From positions 67,426-131,425 of the forward strand of contig FNCM01000007.1 of the NCBI GenBank assembly GCA_900100835.1: DNA of 64,000 nucleotides, written 5' to 3'. The position numbers and the translations under genes were made by a program. The notes beneath the pieces were generated by a model. That model did not search any database, was not told the origin of the DNA, and saw nothing but the letters and a program-made list of their open reading frames with translations. Within the stretch, counting starts at the first letter, position 1. Each line of letters starts with the position of its first letter. Below, one piece after another: positions 57,584 to 64,000 of the stretch. Origin of the DNA: Selenomonas sp. WCT3 (GTDB lineage: Bacteria > Bacillota > Negativicutes > Selenomonadales > Selenomonadaceae).

Positions 57584-57722
57584 GTAATGGACGTAATGAC
57601 GTCTGTTTCCAAGTCAAAGATTGACTGGCTTTACCCCGACGGGGAGCTAGGTCTAAACCAAGCTTGCGCATAGTGAGCTTGTATCAATTCCCAGTTTCTT
57701 GGGGTGAAAGCGAGGTGTAATA
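57584..57722 (+). promoter_or_regulatory. structured rpmE leader, candidate L31 autoregulatory RNA
   Basis: The 139-base leader contains successive hairpins: GACGT-AATG-ACGTC, AGTCAA-AGA-TTGACT, CCCC-GAC-GGGG and CAAGCT...AGCTTG. The final CCCAGTTTCTTGGGG ends just ahead of the ribosome site (GCGAGGTG). Leaders of L31 genes are known to bind the protein in several phyla, so feedback control is likely. Confidence 0.5.
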
Positions 57723-57923
57723 ATGAAACAGGGTATCCATCCGGAATTCCACGAGGCTACGGTAACCTGCGGCTGCGGCAACACGTTCAAAACGGGTTCT
57801 ACGGTTGCAGATCTTCGTATCGATGTTTGCTCCAAATGCCATCCGTTCTTCACGGGTCGTCAGCGTGACGTTCAGGCAGGTGGTCGTATCGAGAAGTTCA
57901 ACAAGCGTCTCGCAAAGAAATAA
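57723..57923 (+). CDS. rpmE: 50S ribosomal protein bL31
   Basis: This 66-residue L31 is of the zinc-binding (C+) type, with CGCG at residues 16-19 and CSKC at 36-39. It has the conserved start [16 protein letters not shown] and [23 protein letters not shown] 57723 follows GCGAGGTGTAATA. It is followed by a terminator and the DUF1385-prfA-prmC-tsaC block, the common Bacillota order. Confidence 0.97.
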   Translation: MKQGIHPEFHEATVTCGCGNTFKTGSTVADLRIDVCSKCHPFFTGRQRDVQAGGRIEKFNKRLAKK

Positions 57924-57934
57924 TCGAACGACAA

Positions 57935-57970
57935 GTAAGCAGAGCAGAGCAATCTGTTCTGCTTATTTTA
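57935..57970 (+). terminator. terminator of rpmE
   Basis: AAGCAGAGCAG pairs with CTGTTCTGCTT (two weak pairs), followed by ATTTTATTAT. Confidence 0.75.
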
Positions 57971-58047
57971 TTATGTGAGCCGATTAAGGCAATTCATAAG
58001 ATTAGTGAAATAATCGGTACTTCCGAAAATGATAGGAGGAATTACCT

Positions 58048-58962
58048 TTGCAGAATAGATTGATGGTTGGCGGCCAGGCCGTCATAGAAGGCGTTATGAT
58101 GCGCGGGCCCAAGCTGACGGCTACGGCCGTTCGTGACCCGCAGGGCGAGATTCAGGTCGAGGCGAATCCGGTGCATTCCATCACCGAGCGCTTCCCCATC
58201 CTCAAGAAACCGATGCTGCGCGGTTCGGTCTCCTTGGTCGAGTCGCTGATAATCGGCATGAAATCCCTTTCCTATTCGGCCCAGATGGCTGGCGAAGAGG
58301 ATGAGAAGCTGACCGATAAAGAATTGGCAGGGACTATTGTGTTCGCGCTGGTATTGGCCAGCATTCTCTTTATCGCCATTCCCACGGGAGCGGCGAAGTT
58401 GTTCCATGACATCACGGAGGATCCGTTCTTTTTGAATCTCATGGAAGGATTTCTGCGCTTGGCGATTTTCCTGCTGTATATCTGGGGAATTTCGCGCATG
58501 AAGGATATCCGTCGGGTGTTCCAATATCATGGCGCTGAGCACAAGACAATCCATTGCTATGAGGCCGGCTTGCCGCTGACGGTGGAGAATGTGCAGAAGT
58601 TTTCGCGGCTGCATCCGCGCTGTGGCACCAACTTTCTGCTCATTGTCATGTTGGTTTCGATTTTTGTCTTTGCCTTTTTAGGCTGGCCTTCCCTGTGGGA
58701 GCGCATTGCCAGCCGCATCCTGCTGCTGCCAGTGGTAGCGGGAATTTCCTACGAGATTATCCGCCTGGCAGGACGCAGTCAAAATGCCATCATCCAGACG
58801 GCAATCAAGCCGGGATTGTGGCTCCAGTACCTCACCACGCGTCCGCCGGAGGATGAGATGGTAGAGGTGGCAATCGAGTCGTTAAAGGCCGTACTGCCCG
58901 CTGAGGAAATCACAGCCGGTTCCGGGGAATACCGGAAAACCGAAGAAGTATTAGTACCCTGA
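58048..58962 (+). CDS. DUF1385 family membrane protein
   Basis: This 304-residue protein has the DUF1385 hallmarks [15 protein letters not shown] at the N-terminus, [16 protein letters not shown] in the middle and [13 protein letters not shown]. About four to five membrane helices are visible ([49 protein letters not shown] and others). The start is a TTG at 58048 with AGGAGG nine bases upstream. The family is regularly next to rpmE and prfA and may be a metal-dependent enzyme or transporter. Its function is not established as far as I know. Confidence 0.87.
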   Translation: MQNRLMVGGQAVIEGVMMRGPKLTATAVRDPQGEIQVEANPVHSITERFPILKKPMLRGSVSLVESLIIGMKSLSYSAQMAGEEDEKLTDKELAGTIVFALVLASILFIAIPTGAAKLFHDITEDPFFLNLMEGFLRLAIFLLYIWGISRMKDIRRVFQYHGAEHKTIHCYEAGLPLTVENVQKFSRLHPRCGTNFLLIVMLVSIFVFAFLGWPSLWERIASRILLLPVVAGISYEIIRLAGRSQNAIIQTAIKPGLWLQYLTTRPPEDEMVEVAIESLKAVLPAEEITAGSGEYRKTEEVLVP

Positions 58963-58978
58963 AGAAGAGGTGAATTTC

Positions 58979-60046
58979 GTGCTGGAAAAACTCCAGGCCG
59001 TTGAAGATAAATATTTGGAATTGGAGTCGCTGATAAGCGACCCTGCCACTATTGCAGATATTGACCGTTGGCAGCGCTACAACAAGGAGCATGCCTCCCT
59101 TACGCCCATCGTGGAAAAGTTCCGCGAGTACAAGCAGGTGGTAAAGGGCATCGAAGAAGACAAGGCGATGTTTGAAGAAGCGCTGGACGATGAAATGCGC
59201 AAGCTTGTCGAAGAGGAATTGGCAGCACTTACGGGAAAAAAAGAGGCGCTCGACCAGGAACTGCCGATTCTGCTGCTGCCCAAGGACCCCAACGACGATA
59301 AGAATGTCATCGTGGAGATTCGCGGCGGTGTCGGCGGCGAGGAAGCAGCACTGTTTGCCGGCGATTTGTTCCGCATGTATTCGCGTTATGCCGAGAAACA
59401 GGGCTGGCGCACGGAGCTCCTCGATGCCAATGCCACGGAAATTGGCGGCTTCAAGGAAGTGTCCTTTATGGTCAAGGGCTTTGGCGCCTACAGCCGCCTC
59501 AAATACGAGAGCGGTACCCATCGCGTCCAACGCGTGCCGGCTACGGAGTCCGGTGGGCGTATTCATACTTCGGCAGTTACCGTGGCCGTACTGCCCGAGG
59601 TCGAGGACGTCGAGGTAGACATCAACCCGAATGAGCTTCGCATCGATACATATTGTGCCTCTGGTGCCGGCGGCCAGTACGTAAACCGTACGGAAACGGC
59701 CATTCGCATCACCCATCTGCCGACGGGTATCGTCGTGCAGTGCCAGGATGAAAAATCCCAGCTCAAGAACAAGGAAAAAGCCATGAAGGTCTTGCGGGCG
59801 CGAATCCTCGACAAGGCGCGCCAGGAGCAGGAGGATGCTGTGGCTGCTGACCGCCGGAGCCAGGTCGGTTCCGGTGACCGCAGTGAGCGCATCCGCACGT
59901 ATAACTTCCCCCAGGGGCGTGTCACGGACCATCGCATCGGCTTGACCCTGCACAAAATCGATGCCGTGCTGAATGGGGAACTCGAGGAGATTTTAAACGC
60001 ACTTATCACGGCAGATCAGGCAGAACGGCTGAAACAGGTGAAATAA
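58979..60046 (+). CDS. prfA: peptide chain release factor 1
   Basis: This 355-residue RF1 releases peptides at UAA and UAG. The codon-recognition motif PAT is in [16 protein letters not shown] and the catalytic GGQ in [18 protein letters not shown] (most bacteria have GGQHVNTTDSA). The frame opens with GTG at 58970, but GTG 58979 has AAGAGGTG upstream and gives the usual [16 protein letters not shown]. It is followed after three bases by prmC, which methylates the GGQ glutamine. Confidence 0.96.
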   Translation: MLEKLQAVEDKYLELESLISDPATIADIDRWQRYNKEHASLTPIVEKFREYKQVVKGIEEDKAMFEEALDDEMRKLVEEELAALTGKKEALDQELPILLLPKDPNDDKNVIVEIRGGVGGEEAALFAGDLFRMYSRYAEKQGWRTELLDANATEIGGFKEVSFMVKGFGAYSRLKYESGTHRVQRVPATESGGRIHTSAVTVAVLPEVEDVEVDINPNELRIDTYCASGAGGQYVNRTETAIRITHLPTGIVVQCQDEKSQLKNKEKAMKVLRARILDKARQEQEDAVAADRRSQVGSGDRSERIRTYNFPQGRVTDHRIGLTLHKIDAVLNGELEEILNALITADQAERLKQVK

Positions 60047-60049
60047 GAT

Positions 60050-60925
60050 ATGGCAAATAACGAAATATGGACGATTGGCAGGATACTCAAGTGGACCGAG
60101 CAGTACTTTGAGCAGAAAGGCGTGGAATCTCCGCGCCTGGATGCAGAGGTACTGCTTTCCCATCTGCTCAAGAAACAGCGAATCTATCTCTATGTTCATT
60201 TTGATGAACCTTTGCAGGCGGAGGAGCTGGCTGCCTATCGCGAAATGATAAAAAAACGCGTGGCGCATGTTCCGGTAGCCTACATCCTGGGGGAGAAGGA
60301 ATTTATGGGGCTGACGTTCCAAGTCACGGCGGATACGCTGGTGCCAAGACCGGATACAGAGATACTGGTTCAGGCCGCCGTTGACGCCTTGAAGGGGATG
60401 CCGCCGGAGGCTCATCGCTTTGCGGATATTGGCACAGGCAGTGGGGCGATTTGCCTGTCGGTCCTGCACTTTACGGAGAATACCGAGGCGGATACCGTTG
60501 ACATCAGCCCGGGGGCGCGAGCGGTGGCCGAACAGAATGCGGCGGCCTTGGGCTTGACGGAGCGCATCACCTTCCATACGGGAGATTTGCTGGAGCCGAT
60601 CAAGGATAAGACCTACACGGCGATTCTTTCCAATCCGCCGTATATCCCGCAGGCAGATATTGAGACGCTGGCACCAGAGGTGCGCTGCAAAGAGCCAATG
60701 ACAGCCCTTTGCGGCGGGGCGGATGGCTTAGACTTTTACCGCCGCCTCTGTGCCGAGGCCCCGGATATGCTGCTGGCAGGCGGCTTTATGGCCTTTGAGG
60801 TGGGGATTCATCAGGCCGAAGCGGTAGCCAATCTTGCCCAAGAACATCCACTGATTGAGCGGACGGAAATCATCAAGGACTATGCCGGCATTGACCGCGT
60901 AGTCGTGGCGTGGAGAAAGAAGTGA
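60050..60925 (+). CDS. prmC: release factor glutamine methyltransferase
   Basis: This 291-residue enzyme methylates the GGQ glutamine of RF1 and RF2 using SAM. The catalytic NPPY is in LSNPPYIPQADIETL, the SAM site in FADIGTGSGAICLSVL, and the N-terminal substrate-binding helices (SPRLDAEVLLSHLL) are present. ATG 60050 lies just after prfA. Its stop overlaps the tsaC start (GTGA), so the three genes are coupled. Confidence 0.95.
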   Translation: MANNEIWTIGRILKWTEQYFEQKGVESPRLDAEVLLSHLLKKQRIYLYVHFDEPLQAEELAAYREMIKKRVAHVPVAYILGEKEFMGLTFQVTADTLVPRPDTEILVQAAVDALKGMPPEAHRFADIGTGSGAICLSVLHFTENTEADTVDISPGARAVAEQNAAALGLTERITFHTGDLLEPIKDKTYTAILSNPPYIPQADIETLAPEVRCKEPMTALCGGADGLDFYRRLCAEAPDMLLAGGFMAFEVGIHQAEAVANLAQEHPLIERTEIIKDYAGIDRVVVAWRKK

Positions 60926-61992
60926 GTGACTTGCAGACGGAAATCGTAAAGATTGAACGGATAAAAGAACAGAAAGAGGACCTGCAAAGAGCCGGGGAAA
61001 TCCTTCGGCAGGGCGGACTGGTGGCCTTCCCGACCGAGACGGTCTATGGGCTGGGGGCCAACGGGCTTGATGGCGATGCCTGTGCCAAGATTTACGATGC
61101 CAAGGGGCGGCCGTCGGACAATCCGCTGATCCTTCATGTGGCGAACCGTTCGATGGTGGATCAGATTGCGGCGGTCATTCCGCCGATGGCAGAAAAGCTT
61201 ATGGCGGCGTTCTGCCCCGGGCCAATCACGCTTATCCTGAAACGGCGCAGCATCGTGCCGGACCGCATTACGGGTGGCCTCGACACCGTTGGTATCCGCA
61301 TGCCCGAAAACGATGTGGCGCGGGCGATGATAAAAGAGGCTGGCGTACCGGTGGCGGCGCCTTCGGCGAATATCTCGGGGCGGCCGAGTCCGACTACCGC
61401 TGAATCGGTTGCCCGTGATATGGATGGACGCATCCCGCTGATCCTCGATGGCGGGGCCTGCCGGTTTGGCGTGGAATCGACGATTGTCGATTGCACGGGA
61501 GGAAAAGCGGTTATCCTGCGGCCCGGTGCGGTGACACGGGAAATGCTCGCCGAACTTCTCGGCGAGGAAAATGTTACCCTTGACCCGGCGCTGGTCGGAG
61601 AAAAAGTGGTACCGAAGGCACCGGGCATGAAATACACGCATTATGCCCCTAAGGCCCCAATGACGCTGATTGAGGGCATGCCTACCCGCATGGCGAGGGC
61701 GTTCCAGCGGGAAATCGAACGACTCCAGCAGGAGGGACACATCGTTGGTATCGTGGCCAGCCACGAAGTATTACAGGATTTAAAAGGCGTGGTGGCTGAC
61801 GACCTGATGGCCGATTACGGCCATCAGCAGGACTTGCCGGCCATTGCCGCCAATATCTATGAAGCCCTCCGAAGCTTTGATGACAAACCAGCGGATGTCC
61901 TTTTGGGAGAAGGGACGGCAAGCGATGGCTTGGGGCTGGCTATCATGAACCGCCTCCACAAGGCCAGCGGCTTCCGCACGATTCAAGCGTAA
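60922..61992 (+). CDS. tsaC: L-threonylcarbamoyladenylate synthase (Sua5/YwlC type)
   Basis: This 356-residue protein makes threonylcarbamoyl-AMP for tRNA t6A modification. The N-terminal YrdC domain shows VAFPTETVYGLGANG, KGRPSDNPLILH and PVAAPSANISGRPSPT. The extra C-terminal Sua5 domain (about 230-356, after GMKYTHYAPKAPM) makes it the long form. A GTG at 60910 is possible, but GTG 60922 is preceded by GGAGAAAGAA and overlaps the prmC stop, so it is preferred. Confidence 0.93.
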   Translation: MSDLQTEIVKIERIKEQKEDLQRAGEILRQGGLVAFPTETVYGLGANGLDGDACAKIYDAKGRPSDNPLILHVANRSMVDQIAAVIPPMAEKLMAAFCPGPITLILKRRSIVPDRITGGLDTVGIRMPENDVARAMIKEAGVPVAAPSANISGRPSPTTAESVARDMDGRIPLILDGGACRFGVESTIVDCTGGKAVILRPGAVTREMLAELLGEENVTLDPALVGEKVVPKAPGMKYTHYAPKAPMTLIEGMPTRMARAFQREIERLQQEGHIVGIVASHEVLQDLKGVVADDLMADYGHQQDLPAIAANIYEALRSFDDKPADVLLGEGTASDGLGLAIMNRLHKASGFRTIQA

Positions 61993-62112
61993 GCAAAATC
62001 TACCGAATGAGCAGGAAAAAATTTCTGTTTGTCGTATATGAGAATTAGGAAGAGTATGGGAAAGTAGTTTCTTCGCAAGAAGATTTCGATGTAAAGGTAA
62101 GGGGGAGGCATC

Positions 62113-62829
62113 ATGGGCAAGATATCCTATGCAGTAGCGGGATTACTGGTCATAGCTGTGGCCGGTGGTGCAGGCGCTGTCGCAGCGATTCATTACAATG
62201 AAACCCGGGCGGTAGTGCAGGCGGAAAAGGACAAACAAGAGGCCGCAAAACTGGCGGCCATACAGGAACGGGAAGCCAAGGAAGCGGCGGCCAGAGAGAA
62301 GGCCCGCCGGAAACAGGAACTTCTCGACCAGCGTTTGGGGCGCAGTGAGGAGCCGGATCAGGTCATCCGGGGACTTATTGCCGATATGAAGGTCACACAG
62401 GAAGCGGATGGCTCCACCACATACCGCTATGAAGACCCGGAGGAAGACGGGATTTTCTTCCAGCCCTATCTGATTCGCGGGGCTGACGGCGTGGCCGTCA
62501 TGCATGTAATCCTGCGCCATCGCGGCGGCCGGCCGATGGGGTTCCAGGGGGTAGACTTGCAGCCCACCGATGACCAGCTGTTCCATATCCGGGCCCAGGG
62601 GGCGGTGACAACGACCCAGACGGATACGGGTATCATGGAATGGTGTGACCAGCCCGTCGATGCAGAGACAGGCAAGGCCATGCGCGAAGTCGCGTCGGTT
62701 CTGGCTGCGAAAATCAGTATGCTCGGCGTCAATGGTTCGAACGATGACCGCATGTTGACGGCCACCGAGGCCATGCGTATCCGCAATATTCTCGAGTTGG
62801 CGGATCGTTTGAATGGCAAGACAAAATAA
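62113..62829 (+). CDS. membrane-anchored protein of unknown function (238 residues)
   Basis: The N-terminal helix (YAVAGLLVIAVAGGAGAVAA, residues 6-25) is an uncleaved anchor or signal. An Ala/Glu/Lys-rich coiled coil (QEAAKLAAIQEREAKEAAAR, about 40-85) follows, then a soluble domain with beta character (DGSTTYRYEDPEEDGIFFQP...). The name cannot be assigned. ATG 62113 follows AAGGGGGAGG. It lies 27 bases before another anchored coiled-coil gene, so the two probably act together. Confidence 0.65.
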   Translation: MGKISYAVAGLLVIAVAGGAGAVAAIHYNETRAVVQAEKDKQEAAKLAAIQEREAKEAAAREKARRKQELLDQRLGRSEEPDQVIRGLIADMKVTQEADGSTTYRYEDPEEDGIFFQPYLIRGADGVAVMHVILRHRGGRPMGFQGVDLQPTDDQLFHIRAQGAVTTTQTDTGIMEWCDQPVDAETGKAMREVASVLAAKISMLGVNGSNDDRMLTATEAMRIRNILELADRLNGKTK

Positions 62830-62856
62830 AATTCCCTCAGAAAGGATGCGAATTTC

Positions 62857-63549
62857 ATGGAGTTATTCCCGCCGTTAGTGGCGCAGGTGATGTTGGTATT
62901 GGTGGGCGTCATTGGAATTGTGAGCTTAGTGGTAGGTGCTTATAACAGTTCGATACTTATCAGTGGTCGCAGGCAGTTCTTGAAGATTGAAGTCTTGGAG
63001 CAGAATATCGCAAAACTCCAGCAGGAAATCAAGGAACTAAAAAGTAAGCAGCTGCCGGTTGAGAAATCGCAGCCGGTGGCGATTGTGCCGCCGGAGCCCG
63101 ACCCGTTGGAATCGACAGGAGCTGAGGAAATCTGGGCGGAGTTTTTGAAGGATTATAACAATCTGGCGGCTAGCATGGATGTGCCAAAGGCTTTGGAGGC
63201 CTGCGAAACCTTTGCCGGCACCCACCAGCTTACGTTTTTGATTTGCCTTGACCATGCCGCACAGGAAAATGGCATGATATCGCCAAAGTTTGGCGAGGTC
63301 AAGCAGTTGGCTGAAAGCAACTACTGGGCGTGGGCGGTCCCCGAAACGGGGGGAGCCTTCGTTGTTGTGCCGAATCCACTCCATGACTACGATGAAAAGC
63401 TCCATACGGAAGGCGGTATGAAAGAGACCTTTGCCTCAAATTATGAATCAGGCATCTGTAAGGAAATCAAAGTCCGCCTGCCGGCAAAATTTCAAAATCG
63501 CAAGGGAACCTGGAAAATCATCCAGCCCGGCGTGATAAAAGTCAAATAA
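62857..63549 (+). CDS. membrane-anchored coiled-coil protein of unknown function (230 residues)
   Basis: Residues 8-35 form one membrane helix (VAQVMLVLVGVIGIVSLVVG). A short coiled coil (LEQNIAKLQQEIKELKSKQL, about 47-66) and a Pro-rich linker follow. The C-terminal domain of about 150 residues has the motif NYWAWAVPETGGAFVVVPNP, which suggests a beta-rich fold. I do not recognise the family. ATG 62857 has AGAAAGGATG upstream. It is co-directional with and close to the gene at 62113, and is followed by a terminator and repeat R6. Confidence 0.65.
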   Translation: MELFPPLVAQVMLVLVGVIGIVSLVVGAYNSSILISGRRQFLKIEVLEQNIAKLQQEIKELKSKQLPVEKSQPVAIVPPEPDPLESTGAEEIWAEFLKDYNNLAASMDVPKALEACETFAGTHQLTFLICLDHAAQENGMISPKFGEVKQLAESNYWAWAVPETGGAFVVVPNPLHDYDEKLHTEGGMKETFASNYESGICKEIKVRLPAKFQNRKGTWKIIQPGVIKVK

Positions 63550-63566
63550 AAGCAGTTTGCGATAGA

Positions 63567-63601
63567 AAAGACCTGTTGTCGAAAAGACAGCGGGTCTTTT
63601 T
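63567..63601 (+). terminator. terminator
   Basis: AAAAGACCTGTTGTC pairs with GACAGCGGGTCTTTT (a few mismatches or G-U) and ends in T5, eight bases before R6. Confidence 0.82.
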
Positions 63602-63608
63602 GTATAAG

Positions 63609-64000
63609 AAAATTACAGTTTGCAGGGGAGTAGTACCCGTTCGTGTTAGAGGTAAGTCGCCGGCGGCGGGGACCCCAGTACCAACGCTCCACCGGTGACA
63701 ACCCGCTACAAGAAATTTTTGCCTTTTAATTAAGAGTTGGAAAACAGTTAAACGCGCTTCGCTTGGACGAAACTGCTTTTCCAACGAGAACGCAGGCAAA
63801 AATTTCTTGCTTCACGCGGAACGTCAAGGCTCCGCTTATGGTACTGGGGCCCCCGCCGCCTAGGTTAAAGCCGGCACGAATTGCTGCACCCTCGGAGGGG
63901 GTAGCCCCGCGAAACTTGCCACAGACTCAGCCACCGCTAGGGACAGTGCCATAAACGAAGCGTTTGATGTTTTTCGTGAAGAACGAAATTTTTATCCTCA
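63609..64000 (-). repeat. composite palindromic repeat R6 (module B and start of A), cut by window end
   Basis: Reverse orientation. The left terminal repeat is AAATTACAGTTTGCAGG. Module B (63662-63860) is complete with GGGACCCCAGTACC / GGTACTGGGGCCCC arms. Module A starts at about 63931 (CCACCGCTAGGGACAG) and runs off the window. The central spacer (63861-63930) is almost identical to that of R4 and unlike those of R3 and R5. Confidence 0.85.

Overview
The window reads as a chromosomal segment of a diderm Bacillota of the class Negativicutes, most likely Selenomonadaceae (Selenomonas/Mitsuokella type). The evidence is a truncated SLH-domain envelope protein with a signal peptide at the left edge (the OmpM type that tethers the outer membrane in this class), futalosine-pathway menaquinone genes, a SufCBDSU cluster, a rpmE-DUF1385-prfA-prmC-tsaC block, and moderately GC-rich coding DNA with strong AGGAGG-type ribosome sites. 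No rRNA, CRISPR array, prophage or transposase gene was seen. The assignment rests on gene content only.

Layout. 1-9.4 kb: SLH protein end, RpiR regulator with a PTS EIIC, then a LacI regulator divergent from a complete YtfQRT-YjfF-type sugar ABC transporter. 9.4-21 kb: mixed housekeeping and transport genes (LysR, exported amidase, DAACS symporter, BrnQ, MazG, enolase, MFS and MATE exporters). They are interrupted by a Fur-box promoter driving what looks like a free-standing small RNA. 21.8-33 kb: acyl-CoA synthetase, APC permease, PHP phosphatase, two tRNA-Val genes, purB and purA (each with a terminator-type leader), a probable type I toxin-antitoxin locus, a HAD phosphatase and an RsmH-like methyltransferase. 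34-39 kb: two large periplasmic-sensor proteins for c-di-GMP turnover (EAL then GGDEF). 39.2-45.2 kb: sufCBDSU, a flavoprotein and a Crp/Fnr regulator, with a cluster of DnaA boxes between sufU and the flavoprotein gene. 46-51.6 kb: two mqnE-like genes, mqnC, an MTAP-type phosphorylase and an exported guanine-deaminase-like protein. 51.7-56.7 kb: three zinc-ribbon membrane proteins (one a PrsW-type protease) and a DUF4127 protein. 57-62 kb: PerR and the rpmE/prfA/prmC/tsaC block. 62-63.5 kb: two anchored proteins of unknown function.

The most striking non-coding structure is a repeat of about 565 bp present six times (9.4, 21.1, 25.7, 30.7, 32.5 and 63.6 kb; the last is cut by the window edge). 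Each complete copy has short terminal inverted repeats (core ATTACAGTTTGTAGG) and two different internal perfect-armed palindromes of about 200 bp, modules A and B, always in the same relative order. Arm substitutions are compensated between copies, so palindromicity is maintained. One copy carries a third palindromic module C in the central spacer, and another carries what looks like its remnant. No transposase lies nearby, so it looks like a non-autonomous mobile or structural element, and I do not recognise it as a named family.

Other signals worth follow-up are the Fst/Ldr-like type I toxin with a convergent antisense promoter, the Fur-controlled sRNA candidate, the DnaA-box cluster away from any dnaA gene, alternative terminator/antiterminator folds before purA, and a duplicated promoter that serves both a 22-codon micro-ORF and a small glycine-zipper protein gene. 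All calls come from reading the sequence. Nothing was tested against a database.
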